In this document: positions 9,282-17,875 of the stretch, piece after piece | How the letters are laid out: each line of letters opens with the position of its first letter | How positions within the stretch are numbered: the first letter of the stretch is position 1 | Assembly (NCBI RefSeq): GCF_001039005.1 | Contig: NZ_LDWR01000011.1 | Span: 186,001 to 250,000 of the forward strand | Origin: Burkholderia cepacia | GTDB lineage: Bacteria; Pseudomonadota; Gammaproteobacteria; Burkholderiales; Burkholderiaceae | Direction of reading: 5' to 3' | DNA length: 64,000 nucleotides | Notes under the pieces: model-generated | What the model was told of the DNA's origin: nothing | Databases searched by the model: none | What the model saw: the letters and a program-made list of their open reading frames with translations, nothing else | Program-made: the position numbers and the translations under genes

Positions 9282-9319
9282 AAAAAGGCCGGCCCGGTGC
9301 GACACCGGATCCGGCCTTT
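9282..9319 (-). terminator. Terminator of the CHASE2 histidine kinase
   Basis: Outer arms AAAGGCCGG and CCGGCCTTT enclose an inner CCGGTG/CACCGG stem. On the minus strand it is followed by a run of T (complement of CAAAAA at 9281-9286), about 70 bases beyond the kinase stop. The mirrored T-run on the plus strand is short, so the minus strand is the main direction. Confidence 0.75.
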
Positions 9320-9391
9320 CATCCACCTCGTTTCAACATCGGTCGACGATCGCGCATCGCGACGCCGCTACGCCGTTCAGGCGGCTGCCTG

Positions 9392-11695
9392 TCACGCGTC
9401 GTCGAGCATTTCCTCCACGGTTCTCGGCAGACGCACGGTGAAACGGCTGCCCTGCCCCGGTGTCGACTCGACGTCGACCGATCCGCCGTGGCGCTCGATC
9501 ACCGCCTTGACGAACGGCAACCCGAGACCGACTCCGCGACTCGCGTCGCGATACGTGCCGTCGACCTGGAAAAACGGTTCGAACAGCCGGCGCAGCGCGC
9601 CGGCCGGGATGCCGATCCCGTGATCCTGCACCGCCACCGAAACCTGCCGGTCGTCGGCGTCGATCCATACGTCGACGACCGTATCCTCGGCCGAGTACTT
9701 GATCGCGTTGTCGAGCAGATTGGTCAACGCGCGCAACAGCATGTCGCGGTTGCCGAGCACGAACACGTCGGCGCCGTCGTAATGCGGCCCCTCGACGCGG
9801 ATGCGCTTCGCGTTCGCACTGTGCCAGAGCTGATCGACCGCTTCCGTCGCCAGATCGTTCGCCGACACCGGTACGTATGCGTCCGTATCGAGATGCTCAG
9901 CGCGCGACAACTGCGTAAAGTCCTGTGCGACGCGCAAACTGTAGTCGACGAGCCTGTGCAGGTCGGCGAGAAAATCCTCGTCGGTCGCGCCGTCGGCCTG
10001 GTTTCGCTCTTCGAGCAGCGACAGCACCGTCGAGAGCGGGTTGCGCAGGTCGTGCGCCATGTGCCTCAGCGTCAACCGGTCACTTTCGACCGCGGCCTTG
10101 ATGTTGTGGATATCGACGAGGCAGATCATGCTCGCCGTCGAACTGTGCGGGTCGCCATCGCCGAACGGCGTCACCATCATCATCTGCGTGCGCCCGTTCA
10201 GTGCCAGCTCGGCCGAGTGAATCTTGCCGGTCGCCTTCGCGGCGAGCACTTCGTTATGGGCGATCGCCAGCACGCGCTGCGCGGCCGCGTCGCCGTCCGC
10301 GTCGAACGTCTCCAGCATCGCGCGGCCGCGCGCATTGCACATCAGCAACCGGCCGTGCCGTTCGACGAAGACCGGATACGGCAGCGTCTCGATCATGTCG
10401 ACATAGGTCGTCTGCCACTCGCGAATGCGCTGCATCGCGATCTCGACCTCGTCCTTGGTCGGCGTCGCGACATCGGCGCCTGCCGCATGCGGCGAGCCGA
10501 CGAACGCGTGCTTGCCGGCCAGCCCGCGCAGCATCCCGTATTCGTTCAGCAGGAACGCACGCAGGCTGCCGGCGCGCCGCCAGCCGCTCACCGCGAAGAT
10601 CAATACGCACACGGCGAACAACGGGCCGAGCGGCGTCCAGCACGACCAATGCAAAAGCAGCGCCAGTTCGGCGGCAACGAACGTGGCCAGCCACCCGATC
10701 GCGAATGCATACATGCGCCAGCCCGGCACCAGCATGCAGATCAGCAGCATGCCCGTCGCGACCGCGACGCTGACGGCGACCCGGATCCCCATCGGCTCGC
10801 GCCACAGGATGTGGCCGTCGACCAGTGCCTGCGTCACCAGCGCATCGACCTCGACGCGTCGCAACCGCCCGTCTTCCGACGTCGACAGGTCGTACGCACC
10901 AGACAGATCCGACATCGCGTCGCCGATGAAGACGATCCGGCCGCGCCACGCCGACTCGGGGATGCGCCCTTTCAGCACATCGACATACGAATAACGATCG
11001 AGATCGAAACGGGCCGGCAGGAACAGTGCGAGCGAGCGCGCTTCGACACGCCCGAGCTTCGATACGTGATCCTGCACGAGCTCGCGCACATCGCCGGCAG
11101 GCAGCGACGCACCGGCCAGGCGAATCGCCTGCAGTGCGATATGCGGCAGCTCGTCGGCCGCACCGTCCATCCGGACGTACGGCACGATGCCCTGCACCAG
11201 ATGGTCGCTGCCGAGCACGACGTTGCGCTGGCCGACGGCCGCCGCCGCGCGGCGCAGCTGCGCCGCGGGCAACAACACGGTGTCGGCATGCGTGCTGTCG
11301 CGTGCAAGGTGGGCGGGCAGGACGACGCGCCCTTGCCGCGCAATCGCGGCCGCGAGCGCATCGTCGCCGCGCGCGGGACCGAACATCGTCATGTCGAGCA
11401 CGACGCTCGATGCACTGCCGAGACGATCGAGCACCTGCGCATGTGACGCCCGCGCATAACTCTCGCCGCCGCCCAGTTCGTCAATCGTCTTCCTGTCGAT
11501 CGCGATGACGACGACATCGTCGCGTTCGCCGTGATCGACGCCGGCCGCGACCAAATTCCAGTACAGGCGGTCGAGCGGCGACAGCAGCGTTTCGGCAGCC
11601 GGCGTACAGCTGAGCGCCGCCAGCAGCGCAACGCCGGCCGTGAGCGGCCATGCGGATGTCGCGATTTTCCAGACTCGAATGAGCCAGTCAGGCAT
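9392..11695 (-). CDS. CHASE2-domain sensor histidine kinase (orphan)
   Basis: Inner-membrane sensor kinase of 767 residues. After an N-terminal hydrophobic segment comes a CHASE2-like extracytoplasmic domain (about 40-300; VVVIAIDRKTIDELG, DMTMFGPARGDD, GRIVFIGDAMSDLSGAYDLSTS). Three closely spaced membrane segments follow (about 305-385), then a PAS-like region. The HisKA motif MAHDLRNPLSTVLSLLEER has His at about 548, and the HATPase has NLLDNAIKYS, VQDHGIGIPAG and GVGLGLPFVK. A HisKA sequence with DLRNP instead of the more usual ELRTP is within normal variation. No response regulator gene adjoins it: chitinase on one side, tRNA on the other. The signal sensed is unknown. It is transcribed as a single gene with a terminator at 9282-9319. 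Confidence 0.9.
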   Translation of the reverse strand: MPDWLIRVWKIATSAWPLTAGVALLAALSCTPAAETLLSPLDRLYWNLVAAGVDHGERDDVVVIAIDRKTIDELGGGESYARASHAQVLDRLGSASSVVLDMTMFGPARGDDALAAAIARQGRVVLPAHLARDSTHADTVLLPAAQLRRAAAAVGQRNVVLGSDHLVQGIVPYVRMDGAADELPHIALQAIRLAGASLPAGDVRELVQDHVSKLGRVEARSLALFLPARFDLDRYSYVDVLKGRIPESAWRGRIVFIGDAMSDLSGAYDLSTSEDGRLRRVEVDALVTQALVDGHILWREPMGIRVAVSVAVATGMLLICMLVPGWRMYAFAIGWLATFVAAELALLLHWSCWTPLGPLFAVCVLIFAVSGWRRAGSLRAFLLNEYGMLRGLAGKHAFVGSPHAAGADVATPTKDEVEIAMQRIREWQTTYVDMIETLPYPVFVERHGRLLMCNARGRAMLETFDADGDAAAQRVLAIAHNEVLAAKATGKIHSAELALNGRTQMMMVTPFGDGDPHSSTASMICLVDIHNIKAAVESDRLTLRHMAHDLRNPLSTVLSLLEERNQADGATDEDFLADLHRLVDYSLRVAQDFTQLSRAEHLDTDAYVPVSANDLATEAVDQLWHSANAKRIRVEGPHYDGADVFVLGNRDMLLRALTNLLDNAIKYSAEDTVVDVWIDADDRQVSVAVQDHGIGIPAGALRRLFEPFFQVDGTYRDASRGVGLGLPFVKAVIERHGGSVDVESTPGQGSRFTVRLPRTVEEMLDDA

Positions 11696-12096
11696 GAAGT
11701 GGCATTCCTCGTTATTGTTTTATTCGCCCGAGTTCACCGCGTTCGCGTGCTTCCTGAATGCTTGCGGCGGTCGGCCGCTTGCTTCGTCGCACGCGTGATC
11801 CCGCCACGCTGCAGTCGTTCAGTCAGGCTCGGGCCCGTTGCAACCACATTGCGCCGCATGCGGCCGCAGGTTGCCAAGCCGGCATGTTGCCCGAACGGCC
11901 TTGATTTTTATTTGGTAACGGATTCATTTCCCCCTTGTCCCATAAGAATTTGAGGTTTTCCGTACTTGTCCTATGCGCCCTTCCCGGCAACGGGGCGCGA
12001 CACCGGGATTTCGCGGCAAACGGGCGAGTGCTATCGCGGGGCGCGCGACCGGAGAACGAGGGACAAAGTTTTTTCATCGCTTTCGATGAAATTATG
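11696..12096. other. Intergenic region between the kinase and tRNA-Leu 1
   Basis: About 400 bases upstream of the kinase (minus strand) and of the first tRNA cassette. It must hold the kinase promoter. Visible: a near direct repeat CTTGTCCYAT at about 11934 and 11967. No convincing gene; the open frames here are short and lack ribosome-binding sites. Confidence 0.4.
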
Positions 12097-12124
12097 TTGA
12101 CAGTCCCTTTGAACACGCTAAAAT
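12097..12124 (+). promoter_or_regulatory. Sigma-70 promoter of tRNA-Leu 1
   Basis: TTGACA at 12097-12102 and TAAAAT at 12119-12124 with a 16-base spacer. It lies 31 bases before the mature tRNA start and matches the promoter in front of the second copy at 13292-13319. Confidence 0.85.
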
Positions 12125-12155
12125 AGCGGTCTTCGCATCGCAGTAAGCGAAACGT

Positions 12156-12242
12156 GCCCAGGTGGCGGAATTGGTAGACGCACTAGGTTCAGGTCCTAGC
12201 GGTGGCAACATCGTGGAGGTTCGAGTCCTCTCCTGGGCACCA
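12156..12242 (+). tRNA. tRNA-Leu (anticodon CAG), copy 1
   Basis: Class II tRNA of 87 bases. Acceptor arms GCCCAGG (12156-12162) and CCTGGGC (12232-12238) pair perfectly, with discriminator A and an encoded CCA at 12240-12242. The anticodon arm CTAGG-TTCAGGT-CCTAG gives anticodon CAG, reading CUG, the dominant leucine codon in this GC-rich genome. The long variable arm and the GGTTCGAGTCC T-arm are typical of tRNA-Leu. Identical to copy 2 at 13353-13439. Confidence 0.97.
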
Positions 12243-12250
12243 CTTATTTA

Positions 12251-12284
12251 AAAAGGTCGGCTTCTAGCCGGCCTTTTTCTTTTT
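12251..12284 (+). terminator. Terminator after tRNA-Leu 1
   Basis: AAAGGTCGGC pairs with GCCGGCCTTT around a short loop (TTCTA) and is followed by TTTTCTTTTT. It lies nine bases after the CCA end. Confidence 0.85.
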
Positions 12285-12290
12285 CAGGCT

Positions 12291-12318
12291 CAGGAAGCAA
12301 AGCGCCTGCGCGCTTTGC
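12291..12318. repeat. 28-bp hairpin repeat, copy 1
   Basis: This 28-base sequence begins CAGGAAGC and contains the perfect nine-base arms GCAAAGCGC and GCGCTTTGC around CTGC. The identical 28 bases recur at 13489-13516, in each case directly after a tRNA-Leu terminator. It could be a REP-like element or part of the duplicated cassette. Confidence 0.75.
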
Positions 12319-12372
12319 TCGCGGTCCCGCTCATCCACCAGCCGGACGACCATCGACGCCCGGCCATCGGCC

Positions 12373-12936
12373 TCAGGCGCTGTTCCAGCGCTTCGCGGCA
12401 ATCGCGACACGCTCGCCCAGCACTTCGGCCGTCTTTCGGTCGCTCTCGAGAATCGAGTCACCACCCTCGTCCGCATTTGCCTGCGCCATCGCACCGAGGA
12501 ACGACCCGAGTCGATTCAGATCGTTGACCGAACCCTTGCTGTTGTTGTTGCCGGGCATCAGACCGAGGCTGACCCACAGCATCTGATGCTGGGCAGCAAA
12601 GACAGCCAGTTGCTGCAGTGTCGCTAGCTTGTCGCCGCTTTGCGAAGCCGACACCGTAAAGCCGGCCGCCAGCTTGTCGCGCCACTTGCCCCAATGCTTC
12701 GACGACGCGTCCATGAAGCCCTTGAACTGCGCGGACGCACTGCCCATGTAGGTCGGCGAACCAAAGACGATCGCCTTCGCATCGCGCTCCAGGTACTCCC
12801 AGTGTTCATCGATCGCGTCGACGGGGATCAGCTTGACCGACACGCCATCGACCTTCTCGACACCACGAGCGACTGCGTCCGCAATGACGGCCGCATGGCC
12901 GTAGCCGCTATGAAAAACCACTGCGATTTCTGACAT
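12373..12936 (-). CDS. Flavodoxin-fold FMN-dependent reductase (WrbA/NQO-like)
   Basis: Cytoplasmic flavoprotein of 187 residues, likely an NAD(P)H:quinone-type reductase. The flavodoxin fold is visible: beta-strand IAVVFHSGYGHAAVIADAV with the phosphate-binding loop, then KAIVFGSPTYMGSASAQFKGFMD and a third flavin-contact stretch GFTVSASQSGDK. Length is near the WrbA family (about 200). Start ATG at 12934-12936 has AAGGAG six bases upstream; the longer frame running into the second tRNA is a shadow. The gene sits alone between two tRNA-Leu copies and points back toward the first one. Exact substrate cannot be read from sequence. Confidence 0.88.
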   Translation of the reverse strand: MSEIAVVFHSGYGHAAVIADAVARGVEKVDGVSVKLIPVDAIDEHWEYLERDAKAIVFGSPTYMGSASAQFKGFMDASSKHWGKWRDKLAAGFTVSASQSGDKLATLQQLAVFAAQHQMLWVSLGLMPGNNNSKGSVNDLNRLGSFLGAMAQANADEGGDSILESDRKTAEVLGERVAIAAKRWNSA

Positions 12937-12950
12937 GAGGATCTCCTTGA

Positions 12951-12966
12951 TGCGGACCATTCCGCA
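12951..12966. promoter_or_regulatory. Short palindrome in the leader of the flavodoxin-like gene
   Basis: TGCGGA-CCAT-TCCGCA, a perfect six-base inverted repeat 14 bases before the start codon. Just upstream are two GTAAC repeats (about 12973 and 12985) and a possible -10 (TACTAT on the minus strand). It could be a redox-regulator operator; that is inference only. The rest of 12967-13291 holds nothing else I can support. Confidence 0.35.
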
Positions 12967-13291
12967 TAAACGTAACTGCGATAGTAACAGAAATAATCGC
13001 GATGCAAGCGACTTCGCTTGCGTGTGCGTCGCGCTTCGTTGCGATCGGCGACAACACGATGCCCATGGTGCCGTCGAGCGAGCGGACAGTTGCGGTGTCC
13101 ACTGCCTGCGTTCGGAAGTCAGCGCGGCACGACAGACGTCCGGCGACGGACTTGAACATGCGCTCAGGAAATTCGCTCGTTCAGCTTCGGCGACAATCCC
13201 CCGCACCGGGATCGACCCGGCAGCCATACCCGGACACGGCACATCCGGCACGCTTCTTGTTCGCCCCGCTTCAAAGGCCGCACAAAATTTG

Positions 13292-13319
13292 TTGACAAGC
13301 CATTCAGCCACGCTATAAT
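13292..13319 (+). promoter_or_regulatory. Sigma-70 promoter of tRNA-Leu 2
   Basis: Perfect TTGACA (13292-13297) and perfect TATAAT (13314-13319), 16-base spacer, 33 bases before the tRNA. One of the strongest-looking promoters in the window. Confidence 0.9.
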
Positions 13320-13352
13320 TGCGGTCTTTCGCGATGCAGCAAAGCGAAACGT

Positions 13353-13439
13353 GCCCAGGTGGCGGAATTGGTAGACGCACTAGGTTCAGGTCCTAGCGGT
13401 GGCAACATCGTGGAGGTTCGAGTCCTCTCCTGGGCACCA
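13353..13439 (+). tRNA. tRNA-Leu (anticodon CAG), copy 2
   Basis: 87 bases, identical in sequence to the copy at 12156-12242, with perfect acceptor arms, anticodon CAG and encoded CCA (13437-13439). Its own consensus promoter and terminator make it an independent transcription unit. The duplication covers promoter, tRNA, terminator and a downstream hairpin repeat. Confidence 0.97.
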
Positions 13440-13448
13440 TCTGTTTTT

Positions 13449-13477
13449 AAAAAGGTCGGCTTTTGCCGGCCTTTTTT
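13449..13477 (+). terminator. Terminator after tRNA-Leu 2
   Basis: AAAGGTCGGC-TTTT-GCCGGCCTTTTTT, ten bases after the CCA end. It is the first of three related terminator hairpins in the next 260 bases. Confidence 0.85.
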
Positions 13478-13488
13478 CATTTCCGGCC

Positions 13489-13516
13489 CAGGAAGCAAAG
13501 CGCCTGCGCGCTTTGC
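13489..13516. repeat. 28-bp hairpin repeat, copy 2
   Basis: Exact copy of 12291-12318, again just past a tRNA-Leu terminator, with perfect nine-base inverted arms. Confidence 0.75.
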
Positions 13517-13530
13517 GTGGGGACTCGAAA

Positions 13531-13552
13531 GGCTGCGCTTGCAAGCGCAGCC
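13531..13552. repeat. Perfect 22-bp palindrome
   Basis: GGCTGCGCTTG followed immediately by its reverse complement CAAGCGCAGCC, with no loop. It lies between the hairpin repeat and a broken tRNA end. Function unknown. Confidence 0.7.
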
Positions 13553-13571
13553 GGGGTCGCGCATGGGTGAC

Positions 13572-13635
13572 CGAGTCCTCTCCTGGGCACCATCTGTTTT
13601 TAAAAAGGTCGGCTTCTAGCCGGCCTTTTTCTTTT
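13572..13635 (+). pseudogene. tRNA-Leu 3' fragment with its terminator (remnant 1)
   Basis: The first 20 or so bases (13572-13592) repeat the last 21 bases of tRNA-Leu: part of the T-arm, the 3' acceptor strand CCTGGGC, discriminator A and CCA. They are followed by the same spacer and terminator hairpin as the intact genes (stem with loop TTCTA, T-run at 13624-13636). The 5' three quarters of the tRNA are missing, so this is a duplication remnant that cannot form a tRNA. Confidence 0.8.
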
Positions 13636-13650
13636 TCAGACCCGGGAAGC

Positions 13651-13704
13651 CCTCCTGGGTACTACTTGATTTCTGAAAAAGGTCGGCTGTTGCCGGCCTT
13701 TTTT
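13651..13704 (+). pseudogene. Degenerate tRNA 3' end with terminator (remnant 2)
   Basis: CCTCCTGGGTACTA (13651-13664) resembles a mutated tRNA-Leu 3' end, and is followed by another AAAAGGTCGGC...GCCGGCCTTTTTT hairpin ending at 13704. It reads as an older, decayed copy of the tRNA-tail-plus-terminator unit. Confidence 0.6.
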
Positions 13705-13839
13705 CATTTCCGGTTCCGCGGCAATCGCACGCCCACCAAACGAATTCCGAATTTTTCGCTCCTCGGTATCGCCGATCCATCCCCGTTTCCCAGGGCCCAC
13801 GCCCTCCCTCATCCACGACAAAACCGGGATTTCCCTAGG

Positions 13840-13889
13840 CTGACATACCGGCGCTCACGCGGTTAAATAAATCAACGTGATTTATTTAA
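13840..13889 (+). promoter_or_regulatory. Promoter and palindromic operator of the ROK sugar operon
   Basis: A perfect 11-base inverted repeat, TTAAATAAATC (13863-13873) and GATTTATTTAA (13879-13889), with a five-base spacer. It overlaps the -10 of a likely promoter (CTGACA 13840-13845, 17-base spacer, TTAAAT 13863-13868). AT-rich palindromes of this form are what ROK repressors of the NagC/Mlc/XylR type bind, and the next gene is a ROK regulator. Repression by blocking the -10 is the natural reading, with self-regulation. Confidence 0.75.
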
Positions 13890-13925
13890 TGCGTCGCCGA
13901 GCGGCGCAACATGGAAGGAGACGCC

Positions 13926-15173
13926 ATGAGAAGCCCGCACTTCGGCCAGGGAAGCAATTCGGCCAACGTGCGCCGTTACAACGAGCGCCTGTTGCTGAAG
14001 ACGCTGCGCCGCGCGGGCAGCGCGTCGAAGGCCGACCTCGCCCGCCTCGCGAGCATGACGGGCACGGCGGTCGGCAGCATCATCGCATCGCTCGCCGACG
14101 CGAAGCTGATCGAATCCGCGGGTCGCACCGAAGGCCAGCGCGGCCAGCCGGCCTCGCTGATCCGCCTCGACCCGCGCGGCGCGTTCGGCATCGGCGTCCA
14201 TCTCGACCGCATGCGCATCGAGACGGCGCTCGTCAACTTCGCGGGCGACGTGCTCGGCCGCCGCTCGCACGACACGCTGCTGCCTCCGCCCGCCGACGTG
14301 CTCGAAATCGTGCGTCACGACATCGACGCGATGCAGGCCCTGCTCCCCGACCACGAACGCGCCCGCCTGACCGGCATCGGCGTTGCGCAGCCTTACAACC
14401 TCGGCGCGTGGATGCGCGAACTCGGGCTCGCGCCCGACACGTTCCGCGCGTGGGAAGACGTCGATTTCGCCAGCGACCTCGGCCGCATGCAGTCGCTGCC
14501 GGTGTTCGGCGAAAACGACGGCAATGCGGCCGCGATCGCCGAGTTGTTCTACGGATACGGCCGGCAGTGCGACGACTTCGTCTACCTGTTCATCGGGCCG
14601 GCGATCGGCGGCGGCATCGCGATCGACGGCGACTGTCTGCGCGGCGTGACCGGCAATGCGGGCGACATCGCCGTGATTCCGGTGCCGCCGAGTCGGCTGG
14701 TTTCCGCGCCGCCGCCGCGCGGCCCGTGGGACATCCTGCTCGCGCGCGCGTCGCTGCATGCGCTCGTGCGCCATCTGCGCCATCACGGCGAGACGGTCGA
14801 GAACCGCGCCGATCTCGAAGCGTGCATCGCCCGCGGGCTGCCGGCCGTCGACGAGTGGATCGACGACTGCGTCGACGCGCTGGCGCCGGCGTTGCGCGCG
14901 GTACTGTGCGTGGTCGATGCGCCGGTGGTCGTGCTCGACGCCGATACCGACGCAGGCCTCCTCGACGCGGTAACGACCCGCCTGCGCGCGGCGCTCGTGG
15001 CCACCGCGCCCGAAGCGCGCGGCACGCCGGTGCTCGTGCGCGGTACGTTCGGCGCCGACGCCGGCGCGATCGGCGCGGCGACGTTGCCGATGTTCTTCAA
15101 TTTCTCCCCGCGGGCCGGCATCCTCAAGGGCGCCCGCACCGACTCGCAGGAGGTGAACCATGTCGCGATCTGA
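13926..15173 (+). CDS. ROK-family transcriptional regulator of the sugar operon
   Basis: DNA-binding repressor of 415 residues. The N-terminus has a winged helix-turn-helix (about 15-75: [47 protein letters not shown]), then the ROK/actin-like sugar-binding domain with [30 protein letters not shown] and [28 protein letters not shown]. The typical zinc-binding CxCGxxGC motif of ROK kinases and NagC is not visible, which suits a pure regulator lineage. Start ATG has AAGGAG five bases upstream. The end overlaps the ABC ATPase gene by 14 bases. The palindrome at 13863-13889 is the probable operator; the inducer is probably the transported sugar. Confidence 0.9.
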   Translation: MRSPHFGQGSNSANVRRYNERLLLKTLRRAGSASKADLARLASMTGTAVGSIIASLADAKLIESAGRTEGQRGQPASLIRLDPRGAFGIGVHLDRMRIETALVNFAGDVLGRRSHDTLLPPPADVLEIVRHDIDAMQALLPDHERARLTGIGVAQPYNLGAWMRELGLAPDTFRAWEDVDFASDLGRMQSLPVFGENDGNAAAIAELFYGYGRQCDDFVYLFIGPAIGGGIAIDGDCLRGVTGNAGDIAVIPVPPSRLVSAPPPRGPWDILLARASLHALVRHLRHHGETVENRADLEACIARGLPAVDEWIDDCVDALAPALRAVLCVVDAPVVVLDADTDAGLLDAVTTRLRAALVATAPEARGTPVLVRGTFGADAGAIGAATLPMFFNFSPRAGILKGARTDSQEVNHVAI

Positions 15174-16713
15174 GTCGCCCCGCCCGCTGCTCGAAATGCG
15201 CCGGATCAGCAAGACGTTCCCGGCCGTGCGCGCGCTCGACAACGTCAGCCTGACCGTCTATCCGGGCGAGATCCATTCGCTGATGGGCGAGAACGGCGCG
15301 GGCAAATCGACGCTGATGAAGATCCTGTCGGGTGCGTACCGCGCCGACGCCGGCGGCGAAATCCTGATCGACGGCGCACGCATCGACATCGACAGCCCGC
15401 TCGCCGCGCGCGATGCGGGCGTCGCGGTGATCTACCAGGAGCTGTGTCTGTCGCCGAACCTGAGCGTCGCGGAAAACATCTACATCGGCCGCGAACTGCG
15501 CCGCGGCAACCGGCGCTGGGGCACGATCGACCGCGCGGCGATGGCGCGCGGCTGCCAGGACGTGCTCGCGCGCCTCGGCGCATCGTTCGGGCCCGACACG
15601 CTCGTCGACACGCTGTCGATCGCCGAGCAGCAGCTCGTCGAGATCGCGCGCGCCGTGCACACCCGCGCACGCATCCTCGTGATGGACGAGCCGACGACGC
15701 CGTTGTCGTCGCGTGAAACCGAACACCTGTTCCGCCTGATCCGCCAGTTGCGCGCGGAAGGTCTCGCGATCATCTACATCAGCCACCGGATGGCGGAGAT
15801 CTACGAACTGTCCGACCGCGTGTCGGTGCTGCGCGACGGCGAGTACGTCGGCACGCTCGAACGCGAATCGCTGTCGGCCGAGCGCCTCGTCGCGATGATG
15901 GTCGGCCGCGACATCTCCGGCTTCTACAAGAAGGAACACGCACCGTACGATCCCGGCCACCTGCTGCTGTCGGTACGCGACATCGCCGACGGCGCGCGCG
16001 TGCGCGGCTGCAGCCTCGACCTGCATGCCGGCGAGGTGCTCGGCATCGCGGGGCTCGTCGGTGCCGGCCGCACCGAACTCGCGCGGCTGATCTTCGGCGC
16101 GGAACCGCGCGTGCGCGGCGACGTAAAGCTGGACGGCCGCACGTTCGGCGCGCACTCGCCGCGCGACGCGATCGATGCGGGCCTCGTCTACCTGACCGAG
16201 GACCGCAAGCGCCAGGGCCTGTTCCTCGACATGACCGTGCGCGACAACATCAACATCTCGGTCTGCAACCGCGATGCGCGGCTCGGCGCGCTCGACCTCG
16301 CACGCGGCGCCGAACGCGCGCGCGACGCGATAACGTCGCTGTCGATCCGCGTGCCCAACGCGAACGTCAACGTCGGCGCGCTGTCGGGCGGCAACCAGCA
16401 GAAAGTGCTGCTGTCGCGCCTGCTCGAGACGAAGCCGCGCGTGCTGATCCTCGACGAACCGACGCGCGGCGTCGACATCGGCGCGAAATCCGAGATCTAC
16501 CGGATCATCAACGAGCTGGCCCGGGCCGGCGTGGGTGTGATCGTGATCTCGAGCGAGTTGCCGGAGATCATCGGCGTCGCGGACCGCGTGCTCGTGATGC
16601 GCGAAGGCGAGATCGCGGGCGAACTCGGCGGCCACACACATACGCCGATCACGCAGGAAGCGATCATCGCGCTCGCGACCGGCTCGCAGGCTGAACTCGC
16701 CGACGCACACTGA
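15160..16713 (+). CDS. Sugar ABC transporter ATPase (RbsA/FrcA-type, two ABC domains)
   Basis: Cytoplasmic energy-coupling subunit of a CUT2-type monosaccharide importer, 517 residues. Two fused ABC domains: the first with Walker [10 protein letters not shown] (about 43-51), signature [15 protein letters not shown] and Walker [13 protein letters not shown]; the second with degenerate Walker [11 protein letters not shown], signature [15 protein letters not shown] and [20 protein letters not shown]. An inactive second Walker A is normal for this family. Starts inside the ROK gene and is followed by permease and binding-protein genes. The substrate is probably fructose or another monosaccharide, inferred from the PfkB kinase in the operon. 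Confidence 0.93.
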   Translation: MSRSESPRPLLEMRRISKTFPAVRALDNVSLTVYPGEIHSLMGENGAGKSTLMKILSGAYRADAGGEILIDGARIDIDSPLAARDAGVAVIYQELCLSPNLSVAENIYIGRELRRGNRRWGTIDRAAMARGCQDVLARLGASFGPDTLVDTLSIAEQQLVEIARAVHTRARILVMDEPTTPLSSRETEHLFRLIRQLRAEGLAIIYISHRMAEIYELSDRVSVLRDGEYVGTLERESLSAERLVAMMVGRDISGFYKKEHAPYDPGHLLLSVRDIADGARVRGCSLDLHAGEVLGIAGLVGAGRTELARLIFGAEPRVRGDVKLDGRTFGAHSPRDAIDAGLVYLTEDRKRQGLFLDMTVRDNINISVCNRDARLGALDLARGAERARDAITSLSIRVPNANVNVGALSGGNQQKVLLSRLLETKPRVLILDEPTRGVDIGAKSEIYRIINELARAGVGVIVISSELPEIIGVADRVLVMREGEIAGELGGHTHTPITQEAIIALATGSQAELADAH

Positions 16714-16754
16714 GCCGCGCTCTTTCATTTTTCTCTTACATTCAGGTTACCGAA

Positions 16755-17792
16755 ATGATCAACCCGACCAAGCAGCGGAACCTCGCTTCCGCGACGGCCC
16801 ATCCGGTGGGCGATCGTACTCCCCCGTCGCGCGTCGCCGATCATCGCGCACGCATGCAGTCGCTGATCCGCACCGCCGGCATGCTGCCGGTGCTGCTGGT
16901 GCTGTGCATCGGCTTCGGCTTCCTGACCGACGGCTTCTTCACGCTGCAGAACCTGTCGATCGTCACGCAGCAGGCATCGATCAACATCGTGCTCGCCGCC
17001 GGCATGACCTTCGTGATCCTGACGGGCGGCATCGACCTGTCGGTCGGCTCGGTGCTCGCCGCCGCGGCCGTCGCCGCACTGCTCGCGTCGACGATCCCCG
17101 GCTGGGGCTGGCTCGGCGTGCCGTTCGCGCTCGCCGTCGGCCTCGTGTTCGGCGCGATCAACGGCGGCCTGATCTCGTTCCTGCGCCTGCCGCCGTTCAT
17201 CGTCACACTCGGTGCGATGACGGCCGTGCGCGGCGTCGCGCGGCTGATCGGCAACGACACGACCGTGTTCAATCCGCAATTGCCGTTCGCGTTCATCGGC
17301 AACGGCTCGATCCTCGGTGTGCCCTGGCTCGTCGTGATCGCGTGCGCGGTGATCGCGATCTCGTGGTTCATCCTGCGCCGCACGGTGCTCGGGATGCGGA
17401 TCTATTCGGTCGGCGGCAATCCGGAAGCCGCCCGCCTGTCGGGCATCAATGTGCGGGCGATCCAGCTGTTCGTATATGCGGCGTCCGGCCTGCTCGCGGG
17501 CCTCGGCGCGGTGATGTCGGCCGCGCGGCTCTATGCGGCCAACGGCCTGCAGCTCGGCCAGTCGTACGAACTCGACGCGATCGCCGCGGTGATCCTCGGC
17601 GGCACGAGTTTCGTCGGCGGCGTCGGCTCGATCGTCGGCACGCTGATCGGCGCGCTGATCATCGCGGTACTGACAAACGGCCTCGTGCTGCTCGGCGTGT
17701 CCGACATCTGGCAGTACATCATCAAGGGGCTCGTGATCATCGGCGCCGTCGCGCTCGACCGCTATCGCCAGCGCGATTCGGCGCGCACCTGA
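16755..17792 (+). CDS. Sugar ABC transporter permease (RbsC/FrcC-type)
   Basis: Inner-membrane channel subunit, 345 residues with about ten hydrophobic segments after an N-terminal cytoplasmic stretch of about 38 residues. The BPD_transp_2 family hallmarks are present: NIVLAAGMTFVILTGGIDLSVGS near the N-terminus and AAVILGGTSFVGGVGSIVGTLIGALII near the C-terminus. Lies 41 bases after the ATPase gene and 83 bases before the binding protein. Confidence 0.93.
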   Translation: MINPTKQRNLASATAHPVGDRTPPSRVADHRARMQSLIRTAGMLPVLLVLCIGFGFLTDGFFTLQNLSIVTQQASINIVLAAGMTFVILTGGIDLSVGSVLAAAAVAALLASTIPGWGWLGVPFALAVGLVFGAINGGLISFLRLPPFIVTLGAMTAVRGVARLIGNDTTVFNPQLPFAFIGNGSILGVPWLVVIACAVIAISWFILRRTVLGMRIYSVGGNPEAARLSGINVRAIQLFVYAASGLLAGLGAVMSAARLYAANGLQLGQSYELDAIAAVILGGTSFVGGVGSIVGTLIGALIIAVLTNGLVLLGVSDIWQYIIKGLVIIGAVALDRYRQRDSART

Positions 17793-17875
17793 GCCCTTCC
17801 CGTCCATTCAACCTTGCGGCGCAGGCAGGTCCTCCTGCGCCCGTTCGCCAACCGACCTCACGGAGACACAACGAC

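Noticed and set aside
12156-13704. A genomic island inserted at tRNA-Leu
   Set aside because: No integrase or phage gene lies between or after the tRNA copies; only tail fragments are seen, so an island now present is not supported.
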